From positions 434,001 to 498,000 of the forward strand of contig MU385740.1 of NCBI GenBank assembly GCA_022497155.1: DNA of 64,000 bases, written 5' to 3'. This document shows positions 14,763 through 26,236 of the stretch, piece by piece. Positions within the stretch are counted from its first letter, which is position 1. Every line of letters begins with the position of its first letter. Source of the DNA: Whalleya microplaca (Eukaryota > Ascomycota > Sordariomycetes > Xylariales > Xylariaceae). Below the pieces are notes generated by a model. The model was not told the origin of the DNA and searched no databases. It saw nothing but the letters and a program-made list of their open reading frames with translations. Made by a program: the position numbers and the translations under genes.

Positions 14763-15436
14763 CTACGCCGGAGGCAAAGGGGGCCGGTACGAAGGCGGGA
14801 GGTATCCGCCGTCGGAGCCCGCGCAGATGTCGTGGTCGCCGCCCCACTCCATGCGCGTGGCGGCCATGATGACGGAGCTGATGTCGTAGTCGCTGCAGCC
14901 GTCGCCGGCGCCGAACCACATCTCCGCGTCCACGCCGTTGTCCGCCAGCTTGCACGTCCAGCCCATCACCTCCGCCGGGCAGCGGCCGTTGAGCTGCGGG
15001 TGGGGGTGGGGGTGTTAGAAGGGTGTTCTGGTTTGGGTTTGGGGGGGTGGGTAGGGGGGGGAGGTAGGGTGAGTGGCAAGGGTGAGTGAGTGGGTGAGAG
15101 GGTGAGTGAGTGAGTGAGTGAGTGAGAGGGGAAGGGAGGGCTGGCTGGCTAACTACTCACATTATCAATAATACTCTTCCCGCACTCGTCCGCATCGTAC
15201 GGGTTCACCGTCCCGATGTCGTTCGGCAGGAAGATGTACCAGGCCTGGTACGGCCCCTCGTCGTTACCCTCCGCGCACAGCGCCGGTTTATCGGAACGCG
15301 GCAGGAAGGTCGTGTTCGCGCTGCTGTTGCTTCGTTCCTCATTCACGACCTCCGTGGTGGTGGAGATGGGGAAGGCGGTGGTTAGGGCCGCGCCGGCGGC
15401 GAGGAGCGTGGTTATGGTTGAGGATATGGGATGCAT
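14763..15436 (-). CDS. Putative small secreted protein with six cysteines (168 aa, 2 exons)
   Basis: Exons 15436-15161 and 14993-14763 join in phase 0 through a GTGAGT...CGCAG intron to give 168 aa. The N-terminus (MHPISSTITTLLAAGAALTTAFP) reads as a signal peptide with likely cleavage near residue 21-23. An in-frame TTG 30 bases upstream was rejected in favour of this ATG. A short Ser/Thr/Asn stretch with possible N-glycosylation sites (NSS, NTT) comes next, then a mature domain with six Cys, which could form three disulfides. Features include PALCAEG, DADECGKSIIDN, GRCPAEVMGWTCK and GGDHDICAG. No characterised family was recognised; small secreted Cys-containing proteins of fungi include effectors, but nothing here shows that role. 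The 167-bp intron holds the GTGA repeat. Confidence 0.78.
15102..15126. repeat. GTGA tandem repeat in an intron
   Basis: Roughly six GTGA/GAGT units on the plus strand, inside the intron of the small secreted protein gene. In the sense of the gene this is a CACT-type pyrimidine-containing run before the acceptor. Confidence 0.85.
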
Positions 15437-17412
15437 TTTCGACAGTATAGTTATAATTTTACCCAAGGGCTTGATGATCTAGATAATGGTTCCAATATGT
15501 CGGTGGTCAGACCAGTTTTGAGGTTTCGAGCGGGCTCTGAGCAGATATTTATATTCCCCTAACATCGCGAGTATCGCCACTTAGATGTCTAGTCGAACAT
15601 TGACTCTTTATGTACCACAAGCGAGGAGGGATGGTCAGATGTCTAGTCTAAAGCCCGTGATGACGGTATTCAGATCGTGTTTGTCGCTCTACTTAACCAC
15701 TAGGACTCCGCATATGCCATCATAGTATATACTTCTTAGCAAAGATTTTCCATCCTTTAGCGGTGGTGTCTGCTTGAGGTGATTTCTCTCTTTGTCGTTT
15801 GTTTGCTACGCCCCCAACGGACCGATCGTGTAGATCGTTAGTCTATAGACCCTTACTTTGGATGATCTAGGATAGTTACTAAGTTGAATCTTTCATGATA
15901 CTAGCTTCTGGGGAAACTACATGGGGATGAGGATGGGGTAGTTTGTAGTTATGCTAGATGGATGGCTACATAAAGATGCAGACAACTCCTAGCATCGTTA
16001 TTAGGCACTGTACGGAATGACCGAATTATACTCTAGGCGTATTGGATGATTATATCGCCAAACACTTCTACGATTACAGATCGTTAGCGGAGATTCCTAG
16101 ACGAGTCTTACAGACTCAGCCAACTTAAATTGAGGAAATCTTCCCCAGAGTACTTATGAAGGAGACAGCGTATTTTATCCTGCTATGTAGACGAGATACC
16201 ATGGTAATGACATGCCCTACCAAGACCGGAACTAGACGTGTACTTGCCGGGTGACCAGGCAAACGGCGCGAAGGAGCACTAACCAGTTTCAAGTATACCT
16301 GCAACACCGATGCTATTTTCATCGATATCCACACTCTTGCTGTTTGCTACGCATGTGTTTGCCCGACCGACCGCTTGAACGAAACCGACTGACGTAGAGT
16401 TGCGTTTCCCCATGGGGATGATCACCCCGATGTATGCACGCGGAGAATCTGGGGCGGCGGGAAAGACGGTATGGTATCCGTTGGGCTCCCGAGGAATGAG
16501 AGTTCTCGTGGGGATGGATGTTTGCCCTGTAGTAGGAGCCCCATCGTCTATTCATGATTATACTTATGAGTGTATTGAAGGAGCTTTTGATACATACCGT
16601 CTGAGTATGGGTAATATAGTCAAGCTGATACTTTGACGAATTTTACTTTTCGTATAGATACCCCTTTCCGGACTTGGTTTTATGTGTGTAGTTGGTTAAT
16701 TCCTAAGTCGCCGTGGTATCTTATAGATATTGAAGTCTCCTTAAGTCGCTTAAATAAATTAATAATGGGCAGAGGCGGGAGACGTAGACAGACCATTAAA
16801 CTCATAGCCTCAGAGCCAACGAGAAACCGTTAGAGATTTGATACTCGAGGCCTTAGAATCAGACGACCTAGGTATGCCAACTCGATTCACTACGGTTTCT
16901 CTAGACCAAGCTTGAACGCAGCCTGCTCCCACTAAGTTACAACTGGCTGGCCCCTTTTCAGAAGACTTATATCGGAGCTCACCATAGTGATTACGATCAA
17001 GGCGCGGACATTATAGCCTAGGAGTCCATGATAGCTATATCCTTAAACGCAAGTTGTACACATCCATAGATGATATGATGAAGTCTTTAGAATCACGAAA
17101 GGACACAAGCCAACAAGAGATACGAGCATATCCGAGGCACGCCTCTCCTATTCATCTCGCTTCATTCCAATGCATTTCTAGCCAGACTGACTTGACTGAT
17201 GGAAGTTGAGGCTACACATATTGGTACACCGAGGGCCCTTAAAACCGCGGTCAAAAGATTCCGCTTCATTGCCTCGCAGATTAGTTTACGGGCTGTCTGT
17301 CTTTCCGTCAAGCCAGCCCAGGACCTCTCTCACTTCCTTCCACGCCGTTTCACCCACCCATTCGCTAACTATCCACCCGTAATAATGTGAAGAGCCCCGT
17401 TTATTTATTTTA
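15437..17412. other. Intergenic, no supported gene
   Basis: About 2 kb without a convincing frame. The left part is the upstream region of the small secreted protein gene, the right part the 3' side of RPT4. No tRNA or repeat was recognised. Confidence 0.5.
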
Positions 17413-18817
17413 TTACAGCTTCTGGTACTCCAGCTTGCCCTCCAGCTTCTTCGCCTCCGCCAGCTTCCGCACCGCCTTGTTGAAGTCGTCTTGGTTGACG
17501 GCGTCCCGGTACGCCTTGATGGCGAACAAACCACTGTGGTTAGAAAGCTGTGTTAGCATGTGTACTCATAAGTGGCTATAGCATTTGAAGGGGGCTAGCT
17601 AGAACTTACGCCTCCGTAACCACGTTCCGCAGATCGGCGCCGTTCAGGCCGTCGCTCATCTTGACGACGCTCTCGAAGTCGATGTCGCCCTCGGTGACGA
17701 CGCTCTGGGCGTGGATCTTGAGGATCTCGAGGCGGCCGACCTCGTTGGGCAGGGGGATCTCGATCTTGCGGTCGAGGCGGCCGGCGCGCAGCAGGGCGGG
17801 GTCGAGGGTGTCGGGGCGGTTCGTGGCCATGATGATCTTGGTCTTGCCGAGGTAGTCGAAGCCGTCGAGCTGGTTGAGGAGCTCCATCAGCGTCCGCTGG
17901 ATCTCGCGGTCCGCGCTAGTGCCCTCGGAGAACCGCCGCCCGCCGATGGCGTCGATCTCGTCCATGAAGATGATGCACGGCTCGTGCTCCTTGGCGTACC
18001 CGAACATCTCCCTGATCAGCCGCGCCGACTCGCCGATGTACTTGTCGACGATCGCCGAGCTGACCACTAAACCAAACCAGAATGTTCGTTAGCCGAGAAA
18101 TTCAGACTTGCAATACAATTCATGCATGCATATAGCGCAGGTGATGGCCCATACCTTTTAAGAAATTCGTCTCCAAACTGCTGGCCACGGCCCGTGCTAA
18201 CAGCGTCTTGCCCGTCCCCGGGGGTCCGTACAGCAACACGCCCTTGGGCGGCTTGATGCCCACCCTCAGGAAGAGCTCCGGGTTCTTCAGAGGCAGCTCG
18301 ATGACCTCGCGCAGCTCGCGGATCTGGTCGTTCAGGCCGCCGATGCCGGCGAAGCTGACCTGGCCCGGGTCCTCTAGCGACATGTTGTAGACGAGGGGGT
18401 CGACCTCGCGCGGCAGCATCCGCATGATTGTGAGGGTGGTCATGTCCAGCGCGACGCGGGTGCCCTGCTTCAGCTTCACCTTGTCGACCTTGGATCTGCA
18501 GCCGACGACGTACCGGGGACCTGACGAGGCCTTGACGATGACTGTGGGATTCCTCGTGTCAGCTTGTTGTGGAGAGCCAAAAGGTCTGGACGGTGGTTGC
18601 GCCTACATCTTTCCTCGTCGAGCTGTTTCAAGACCTCCCCAATGATCTGGCCGACGCTCTGCAGAGCTTTGATGTTCTCCTCGGTCTGGTTGAACTCCTT
18701 CTCCAACCCCTTGATGTCTAAGCGCAGTGCCTTCAGCTTAGATTCCCATTCTCGCGACTCGATGAGTTTGGCTCGGAGGGCCTGGAGCGCGTGCTCCCGC
18801 TCTTGCTCGGAGGCCAT
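17413..18817 (-). CDS. RPT4: 26S proteasome regulatory ATPase subunit Rpt4 (391 aa, 4 exons)
   Basis: Exons 18817-18607, 18541-18155, 18066-17610 and 17533-17413 join in frame to 391 aa, the normal length for Rpt4. An N-terminal coiled coil covers about residues 1-70. An OB-fold segment follows ([14 protein letters not shown]). The AAA domain has Walker A GPPGTGKT at about 176-183, Walker B IIFMDEID at about 231-238, and [21 protein letters not shown] with the arginine finger region. The C-terminus LEYQKL lacks an HbYX motif, as usual for Rpt4. Rpt4 is one of six ATPases of the base ring that unfold ubiquitylated substrates and feed them to the 20S core, which contains PRE4 of this window. 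The promoter has GGTGGCACA near 18923, close to but not equal to the yeast PACE element. Confidence 0.96.
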
Positions 18818-19894
18818 AGTCTATCTGGTTATGGCGGTGGACGGATTCACGTGGACGGCGATAAGAAGGTACTTTTCGACTCTTTTCTGCTAGAAGGCGT
18901 TCTTAAGCGTTGTGGGACGGAAGGTGGCACAAAATAACCGGTATGTTCTCATAGATGTTGGAATGATGGAGCTTAATGATGAGGCTCCGTTGTAGCTCTT
19001 ACCTGGTACATGTACGAAGCTGATGAAGCTTCCGTTTGCCTGGCTCGGCCCTTGCTAATCTTCGGATCCACTCGAGTCCCGATATTTTGCCGCATGCCTG
19101 GAGAGGTACCTTGTACAGTACCTAGGTACACGTAGGTGCCTGGACCTGGTGCACAGTGGACCAAGTACTAGCCATACCTAATATACACTGTATGCACCAT
19201 ACATGTCCATGAAAAGGGGATACATGTATCACATACTTGGAAAAGGGGGTTGCTAAGCTGAACTTATCGAAGACTTCAGCATGATGCTGAATTCTCATAA
19301 TGAATAGCTCATGAGCATTACATCTGGTAGTTCGCATTTTTTTACTTTCTCATCCATTTGGTTGAATGGCCACGTCATCAATGAGAGTCGAATACATACA
19401 CTTCACTTAAGGGGAATCCAGCTGTGCCATCATGAAAACTTGACTGCAACACCCGCTTTCAGTTTACAATCCATTTGATTATGCATCATGAGATAGATGA
19501 TGAAGACCTGCGATGGCCTGTGTAATAGATATTGGATGTGTCCCCCTTCTTCCTCTCCCCTCCCTTCCCCTCCCCTACCCTTCCTCCTCTTTACAGCGAG
19601 CTGGCAAGCACGCCACTACAGAAGTTGTCTATGTGAAGTAAGAACTGAAGATTGATCATTACATGTTTGTAATATTTAACTTTAAGAAAGGGATGAACGA
19701 ATGCGCGCCGACATCGCTATATTCTGGGGTATATGTATAAATCGTGAAGCGGCAGCGGCCTCCTTGCCATGGTCATAGGCCTGAGAATACATTCTAGCAC
19801 ACCAGGCTGCATGAAATACAATAATCATGGTTCTTTGAACATAACCTCGCCGGCAAGAACTCGTCAAAACCTTCAAACCTTCGCGCCCGTTGTT
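18818..19894. other. Intergenic: RPT4 promoter and 3' flank of the next gene
   Basis: RPT4 starts at the left edge and the following minus-strand gene ends at the right edge. The palindrome TACCTAGGTA is at 19119-19128, about 300 bp upstream of the RPT4 ATG. 19550-19590 is C/T-rich. No gene seen. Confidence 0.5.
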
Positions 19895-21490
19895 TTATTT
19901 CGCCCAGTCAGCGGTGACCTCCTCCCGTACCTTCTGCGACCACTGCCAGATCGCAGCCTCGAAGTCGACCCACACCTGGGGGTTGCTGTTGTAAACCACG
20001 CCCATCACATCCACCTTCAACATGACCTCCCACCGTAGTTCGGCAGCTTTGATCCAGTATCGTAGGTTTTCGGCACATCGGTAGGGCTTCTGCGTGTCCG
20101 TGTGAAACGATCCGATGGCACCAAAGCGACGACGCGACTTTCTGACCGCAGCATTGTGAAGCTTGACCAGCCTCAGACCATTCTGCATGCTCTCCAAGAA
20201 CGGCGTTGGTAGTTGCGTAGCTTCGTTGACGAGTGTCCACTGAGGTAGCGGCGCCGCCTCGGTATCGATCGTGGATAGAAAGGCAATCTCTCGTTCGATT
20301 TCTTTGCCGGCCCAATCACCCTTCGTCCAACTCCAGCTGGCTCTCTCGGCACGCGCGGCCTGCTCCATCTCTTCCTCTTTCTGGACCATAGAGCGTATAC
20401 CGTGAATCCAGTCGGTCATAGTCTTGTGCTCATCCTCACGGGGGCCACCGGCAAAATTCCTAGTTGCCATGTGTTTCAGTACCTCCATGACCGAGAGTAA
20501 CTCGGTGCGGATTTCTCTCTCTGACTTGATTGCGTCCAGGCGGTCTGGATGCTCGTGCGCTGTATAGTAGACTTTGGCAGCACGGATAGCGAGCGTCATG
20601 AGGTCGAGGATTTGCATTCCCTGAGCCTCGTGGAATCCTTTGGTTTTCGGGGAAGCAACGGAAGGCAGAGGTACAGTGGTCTGCTTGGGTGGGGAGCCAC
20701 CCAATGATAGCGGCGTGGCCTCGGTGAGAACTTTCGAGGCTGCATCCAACGCTTGCCTTAAATCGGCCTTTAGCTCCTCGATGGTGGGTGGCTTGGGAAT
20801 ATGCTTCACCCGATGAATGTACGTGCTCGTCGTTGGGGGTAACATGTCCGGATCCGGATCTTCGTACTCATCTGAGTCGAAATACGTATTCTCCTCAGTG
20901 GGTGACTCAACCATGGGAGCACCAGCAATCATCTGAGCGCCCAAATCTGGGCTACTAGCCATGGAGGCATACGAAGAGTCTACATCAGACCCTGTAGCCT
21001 TGGGAGCGAGGAGAGTCGTATCCAGTTGCGAGAAATCTATAGTAGCCCTTGGATGCCTCTTTCTCGCTAACTGCCCCCCCTTACCATCCAACAGTCCGGT
21101 TCTAGCGAAGTAATACTGAAGGTGTGATATAGGGCCCAAGCTTAGGACACTCTCTCTGTGTTTCGCACTGGCGGCAAAGTCGGTTGTTTGTGGTCTCCTA
21201 TATCCACGCTTCTTCAGAGGCCTGTCGAAGCTTCCCGAGTGGCGGGAAGCAAGGCTCAGGTCCGACATCCTGTTAGACTGATAGCTCGCAGAGGAATATC
21301 GGGATAAGGCCTCACTGCCCATAGAGTTTCGGTATGATCTATCGGTACTGGAGCCACGGGAAGCGGACGAGGTTGTCGATACACACCGCTGGGGGGTGTC
21401 CGACTTGGGACCTAGCGCCCGAGTAGGTGTTGCCCCTGGCGGAGGAGAGTCGCGCTGGAGATTCGGTGGCTGCTCTTGACTGGCGGCCAT
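19895..21490 (-). CDS. Conserved-looking ascomycete protein of unknown function (531 aa)
   Basis: One intronless frame of 531 aa, with ATG in context AAAGATGGCC. Residues 1 to about 110 are Ser/Pro/Arg-rich and probably disordered, including RRPQTTDFAA. An acidic segment (DSDEYEDPDPD) lies near 205-215. From about residue 235 the protein becomes helical and well ordered: IEELKADLRQALDAASKVL, ILDLMTLAIRAAKVYYTAHE, then a Trp-rich C-terminal part (MTDWIHGIRSM; ASWSWTKGDWAGKE; AIWQWSQKVREEV). The constant coding quality over 1.6 kb supports a real gene. No domain name is recognised and no signal peptide or membrane segment is visible, so it is probably cytosolic or cytoskeleton-associated; this last point is a guess. 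Confidence 0.85.
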   Translation of the reverse strand: MAASQEQPPNLQRDSPPPGATPTRALGPKSDTPQRCVSTTSSASRGSSTDRSYRNSMGSEALSRYSSASYQSNRMSDLSLASRHSGSFDRPLKKRGYRRPQTTDFAASAKHRESVLSLGPISHLQYYFARTGLLDGKGGQLARKRHPRATIDFSQLDTTLLAPKATGSDVDSSYASMASSPDLGAQMIAGAPMVESPTEENTYFDSDEYEDPDPDMLPPTTSTYIHRVKHIPKPPTIEELKADLRQALDAASKVLTEATPLSLGGSPPKQTTVPLPSVASPKTKGFHEAQGMQILDLMTLAIRAAKVYYTAHEHPDRLDAIKSEREIRTELLSVMEVLKHMATRNFAGGPREDEHKTMTDWIHGIRSMVQKEEEMEQAARAERASWSWTKGDWAGKEIEREIAFLSTIDTEAAPLPQWTLVNEATQLPTPFLESMQNGLRLVKLHNAAVRKSRRRFGAIGSFHTDTQKPYRCAENLRYWIKAAELRWEVMLKVDVMGVVYNSNPQVWVDFEAAIWQWSQKVREEVTADWAK

Positions 21491-22759
21491 CTTTGGTATT
21501 GAAAGTAGAAAGATCGAGCGAGTGTGTGATTAAACTCTATATATGGAGTGGATGAAGTGAGAATGGAGTGTAACCCCCAATCGCGAAGCTGATATTGTAA
21601 AATGAAAGGTGGCGTGTGCAGTTGTCAAGAGAGCGTCGGCGAAGGCTGTTCAACAGCTTCGAATCAAGTCTAGTATAAGTTTGGAAAGAATGGTTCGTAT
21701 CGGTAGAAGCTGGAGGAGTTTAACCCGTCAGTGACGCATGAAGTGTGCGCGTGAGAGGAAGGTTGAGGGTTGGGGAATATCAGGGCCGTTTCCCCTTAGA
21801 CGTAGAGATTGGGGCGAGCTGGCAAGGTGTCGAAGACGTGGAGCCAGGAGGTACAAGGATCGAGATTTATTTAATATTCGCGTCCATTCGCAAATAACAA
21901 GTTCAATCGGCTTGTCGGGTGGAGTGGAGACGCGCGAATCGGAAGGCTTTCAAATCGATGCCTTTTGATTACATACCTATATCAAGCCGATTCTGATAAA
22001 TGCAGGACGTCGACTCCCAAGCGACTCCTTTAAGCGACTACGTGTATTGGGTGTGAGTCCTCCTTATGACACCCACACATGCATCGTGGCTAGGGTAGGA
22101 ATGGAAACGGTGTAGAACGAAAACCCCGAGTAATCTGAGGAGCTGATGACTGTGGGGTGTTACTTGTCGTTGCAGTCGACGATCATTAGTCGAGGCATTC
22201 TAGTAAATTAATGGGGACCGTGGTCGTGGTGGCCTGGGCAACAAGATTTGGTGGCATTCCTCTTTTTGCATCAGCACTCGCTGTCTCCGGCCCTATATGT
22301 ATGTATACAGATGGCCTATATATAACCTTAAGTCCAGCATCCTGCCCTCTTAGCCGATAAAGTTCTTCTCACATCAAGGTGGGAGTTGAAGATACGAAAC
22401 CGTACCTGAAGCAAAGGGCAGGTTTGGTCTTGTGATGTTAGCTGCGTCGTTCCTGGCAGTCGAAGCAGTCCAGCCAGTCATTTGTCCAACCAGCCCCACA
22501 TATGATTTTAGTACGCACGACCTACCGGGCCAGCCGTACCTACCCGCACCTTTTAAGGAGTTGACAGACGTAAAACACGTGGAAGTGTGACCTACGTCAG
22601 ACCATACCTACATGTACATACATACCTCTTATCCACCCACCACCTTATGTATTACATGTATTGTTAGTCTTCTAGGTAGCGAAGGTTCAACATTCCGAGG
22701 TTTGCAATAACCCGAAATGCTAACAACTTATACAAATGAAGCCTGCATGTATAGTTGTT

Positions 22760-23097
22760 GCTACCAAAAGTCTTGTCCATAGTGAAATGAGAGACAGCTG
22801 CAGGTGGCTATAGCTGCCAGCTGCCTATACCCCTGTTAGTAATGGGGGTAGTTAACAGCTCTGTAGCTATATATAAATAAAGAAATAACGAATTGATGAT
22901 TTGTTTTAGAAGAATTATATGTAAGGGTGCAGATAAAACTGAACTGTTAACGAGATTCGACAGGCGTATATATATATATATATATATATACTTACGCAAG
23001 TCCGTGAGATACGAACAGAGGCCTAGGACCAGCCAGCTGCCAGGAGCAGTTGATACCAGCTGTAACTAAATATACTGTAGACAAGACTTTTGGTAGC
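22760..23097. mobile_element. MITE-like element with terminal inverted repeats, 338 bp
   Basis: Both ends carry the same 18 bp in inverted orientation without mismatch: GCTACCAAAAGTCTTGTC at 22760-22777 and its reverse complement at 23080-23097. The similarity continues inwards imperfectly for perhaps 50 more bases on each side; both arms contain ACAGCTG and copies of CAGCTGCC-like sequence. The centre is AT-rich and includes a (TA)12 run. There is no coding frame, so the element would be non-autonomous. No clear target-site duplication is visible; the flanks are ATAGTTGTT on the left and GATATCC on the right. Superfamily unknown. Confidence 0.75.
22967..22990. repeat. (TA)12 microsatellite
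   Basis: Uninterrupted TA dinucleotides in the centre of the MITE-like element. Confidence 0.95.
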
Positions 23098-23513
23098 GAT
23101 ATCCATAGAGCCTCATGTTTAGACTGCGTAGCCACCGTGCGATCTATGTATTACCACCTAGACGTCTATGTTTCTTCGGGCTTCAAAAGACTAGATTGGT
23201 TTCTACAGTGAGGCTTACCAGCAGTTCTGACTTAATGATACACTAGGTAATTGGATGAAGCACAACTACGTGTAGGGTTCCTGACACAGTCCATATAAGC
23301 TTCATTCTTTAGGTATATGATTGCTCTAATCGACTTATCATTGCGTTGTTCATGCCACAAGGTAAGGTAGTACATATGTAATAGCAAAAGTGAGGTCTCC
23401 AACGTGGGGTCGAGCCTATCATAGATGAGAATCGCAGCAGTGTCGCCAGAGATACTACCTACAGCCCAGATTCAGCCGCTCTTTGAACCTCACTTTCGAC
23501 ATTGAACAACAAC

Positions 23514-25029
23514 ATGCCGCGAAAGACAATTAATGAACTGGATAATGAACTGGTCATTCCCGGCCTCCATGGGATATTGGGCATGTTGAATTCCATATTA
23601 GGTCGGAGGGAAATCATGGCACAGAAATGGTGGATCAAACATTGCCTTGAGAACCACCCAGCGTGTCAGCCTCGCGTATCATCTCGCGATTCATCTTGTT
23701 TCCTTCCGACGCGCCTCGTCGATGTTCGTTCTTACCCAAAGATCCGCTTGGTCCTGAAAGAGGAACTGCCCGAAGACAGTGCAAAACATTGGAAGTATAC
23801 CGCACTTAGCTACTGCTGGGGAAATTCGATGCCCGAGGAGGGTAAGACAACTCAGAAGACCCTAGATGCTCGCCGGAAATCCATTCATATCGCCCAGCTG
23901 CCGCCAACCCTCAGGGATGCGATCAAATTAACCCACAACCTAGGTGTTCCCTTTGTCTGGATCGACTCATTATGCATCCTACAGCTCAGCAAGGATGACA
24001 AGGACGACAATACAGACTGGAACTATGAGCCGTCCACGATGAGCCAAGTGTACTCTAGAGCCTATGTGACTATCGCCGCTGCAGTTGGCAATCACTGCGG
24101 TGTGTCATTCCTCCGGACTTCGTACACTGATGACGATATCGTCGCACAGCGCAACTCATTAACCCTATTAGAAGGATACTATGACAAATACGCCTGGCTA
24201 ATTTCCTTCAACAGAAGCCCGCTCCTGACCCGCGGCTGGACGCTGCAAGAACGCGAGCTGTCGCCCAGAATTCTGCACTTCACGCGTATGTATGTGATCT
24301 GGGAGTGTCACGAGTACGTCTGCTTTTACCTGCGTCCGTTGCGCCCCTGGTCGACTCCAAGGGTACAGCTGGGGGACTTGGGCAACTCTACCTACCTATG
24401 GCGGTTCCGCTGTTTTGACAGAAGTAGCCGGGCGAACAGGTCGCGAGAGCGCAATTGGTACTTTGAGACGTGGCGGCGGATGGTAGAGGATTACTCGACG
24501 CGACGGCTTACTCTTGCCACGGACAAGCTGCCGGCGATCGCGGGCTTGGCGGATGCTGTGCAGGAAGTTGTCAAGTCCGACTACCTCGCCGGCCTATGGC
24601 GCGATGACCTTATAGCGGGAATGTTGTGGTTTAAATTACCCTCGCGCTCATGCCGTGGCTCGGTGGTCCACGATTTCTATTATGCACCTAGTTGGTCTTG
24701 GGCTTGGACAGACTTCCCAATAAGATTCGTTGTTAGAAATGACAACTATGCTGAAGTACTTGAAGTAAGAACAACATCAGTAGGCGCGAAGAGGAGACTT
24801 AAGTTTGTTCGCTTGCGCACCAAGGCCTTCGATATTTCTTGCAATGAGCCTTATGTACAGATATACCTGGATGACGGGAGAACTAATAATGATGTCTCTG
24901 GGGCTATGACGGTGTGTATCCTTCAGACCAGTGTGAGTAGTAATGCCTTCATAGTCCTTTGTTTCCCTTCTTGTCTTGTTTCAGGGGCAAGCTTTTTCTA
25001 TTAGGGAGTTGAAGATTCCTGCAAAATAG
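23514..25029 (+). CDS. HET-domain (heterokaryon incompatibility) protein (487 aa, 2 exons)
   Basis: The ATG at 23514 was chosen over an upstream in-frame TTG. Exon 1 runs to 24932; a GTGAGT...TTTCAG intron (24933-24984) leads to a 15-codon last exon ending in TAG at 25029, for 487 aa. If the intron is retained, the frame reads on to 25004 with a different end. The HET domain (PF06985) covers about residues 95-265: YTALSYCWG near 95-103, LPPTLRDAI, VWIDSLCILQ near 148-157, MSQVYSRAYVTIAAA, and LTRGWTLQERELSPRILHF near 238-256. The C-terminal part contains the usual 'WSWAWTD' stretch. HET domains trigger or execute cell death on non-self fusion; whether this gene is allorecognition-active is unknown. 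It is convergent with the HET-ankyrin gene. Confidence 0.9.
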
Positions 25030-26236
25030 CTTCGAACTCTCAATTATTTGCTATTATGGGCTGGAGAAATACTGACTCTGGATGCTGCAGCTCGGACGGT
25101 TCGGGTTTGGGTTAATATTGGAACCAGTGGAAAGTCGTCTATTGTGTTATAAACGAGTTGGGATGGTAGCTAATTTGCGTTGTGAGCTGTATGAGAATTT
25201 GGAATACCAGGAGATCACCATTATTTGAGCCAGCCGTCCTTCTCAACTGGCGAGAGCAGAGCACGCACAACATTACAACATCTCGAAATACTGTCATCAT
25301 GGATATATTTGTAGCTTGGCATTGGAGTTGATTCGAGAGGTATTGCTTGATAGTCGGCCTAATGAATGGATTGTAGCAGGCATCCTAACAACTGATCTTG
25401 AAATTTAAGTTCAGCCATGTATTCGATACTTGGTTGTTAGTTTCATTGAAGCCAATTAGATTTCAGCAGCAGTACCATATTCGGAAGTCGAGTTTTAGCT
25501 AAACCAGATCTTGGGAATATGTTGACTACGGTGTCCCGGTGAAAAGACCTAGGACAGCAAGGTCCTGTTATAATAGAAGGGAGTTACTGATTTAAAGTAT
25601 ATGGCATCGCAGTGCCAGAGTGCTCACATTCAGGGTCAGCTTCATCTTCAAGACTTCATCTACTATGTATTGCGTATGATCTCATTTTGGACACAAGACT
25701 ACGACTAGGTTCTTTGATCAGACGGAGCTGCCAATGGGAGTGCACAGATGGAGCGTTGCAACCTGTCAATTTCTGACCCTAGTCGGCGATCCGCTAATCT
25801 GTGGCGAGATAGGTGTTTGGTCCGATGCAACGGCATGGTGAGGCTTGATAGAAATGTGGGTATAGACCATCTGTTCAGTCCATCCAGCCATCCAATCTGC
25901 CACTTTGAACCTAACAGCCTAATACCACCACTGCTAGAGCTGGGATGCACATATGCAGGTATAAGGCATCGACAAGAGTCGCGAATGAATTAGCTTCATG
26001 GGAGACTATACTTACATGCACATAGGGACCAAACGGTCCTGATACTGATACACATGTTGGAAAGAATGGTGTTTCCTAACCTTAACATATTAGGTATTGA
26101 GTAGTTGATCAAACAGTATGTAAGATTGTCAAGTAATTTCTACCCATCACAAGTAGTATATCCTTTCCCTCCTTACCTTTGACATTTCTCTCTATGAACG
26201 ATTAAGTAATAAGCAGCCTTGCCTCTTCCATTCCTT
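25030..26236. other. Intergenic between two convergent HET genes
   Basis: About 1.2 kb with no convincing gene. Short overlapping frames on both strands at 25705-25993 look like chance. Probably 3' UTRs of the flanking genes. Confidence 0.5.

Larger units (their letters stand above)
21491..23513. other. Intergenic region 5' of the HET gene, contains a MITE-like element
   Basis: Upstream region of the 531-aa protein gene (left) and of the HET gene (right). It holds the inverted-repeat element at 22760-23097 and a TA microsatellite. No gene is supported; frames such as 21738-21968 have no recognisable content. Confidence 0.5.

Noticed and set aside
18915..18935. PACE-like proteasome promoter element upstream of RPT4
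   Set aside because: The sequence is GGTGGCACA, not GGTGGCAAA, and PRE4 has no matching site.
22967..22990. TA run as a stand-alone finding
   Set aside because: It is an ordinary microsatellite; it matters only as the centre of the MITE-like element.
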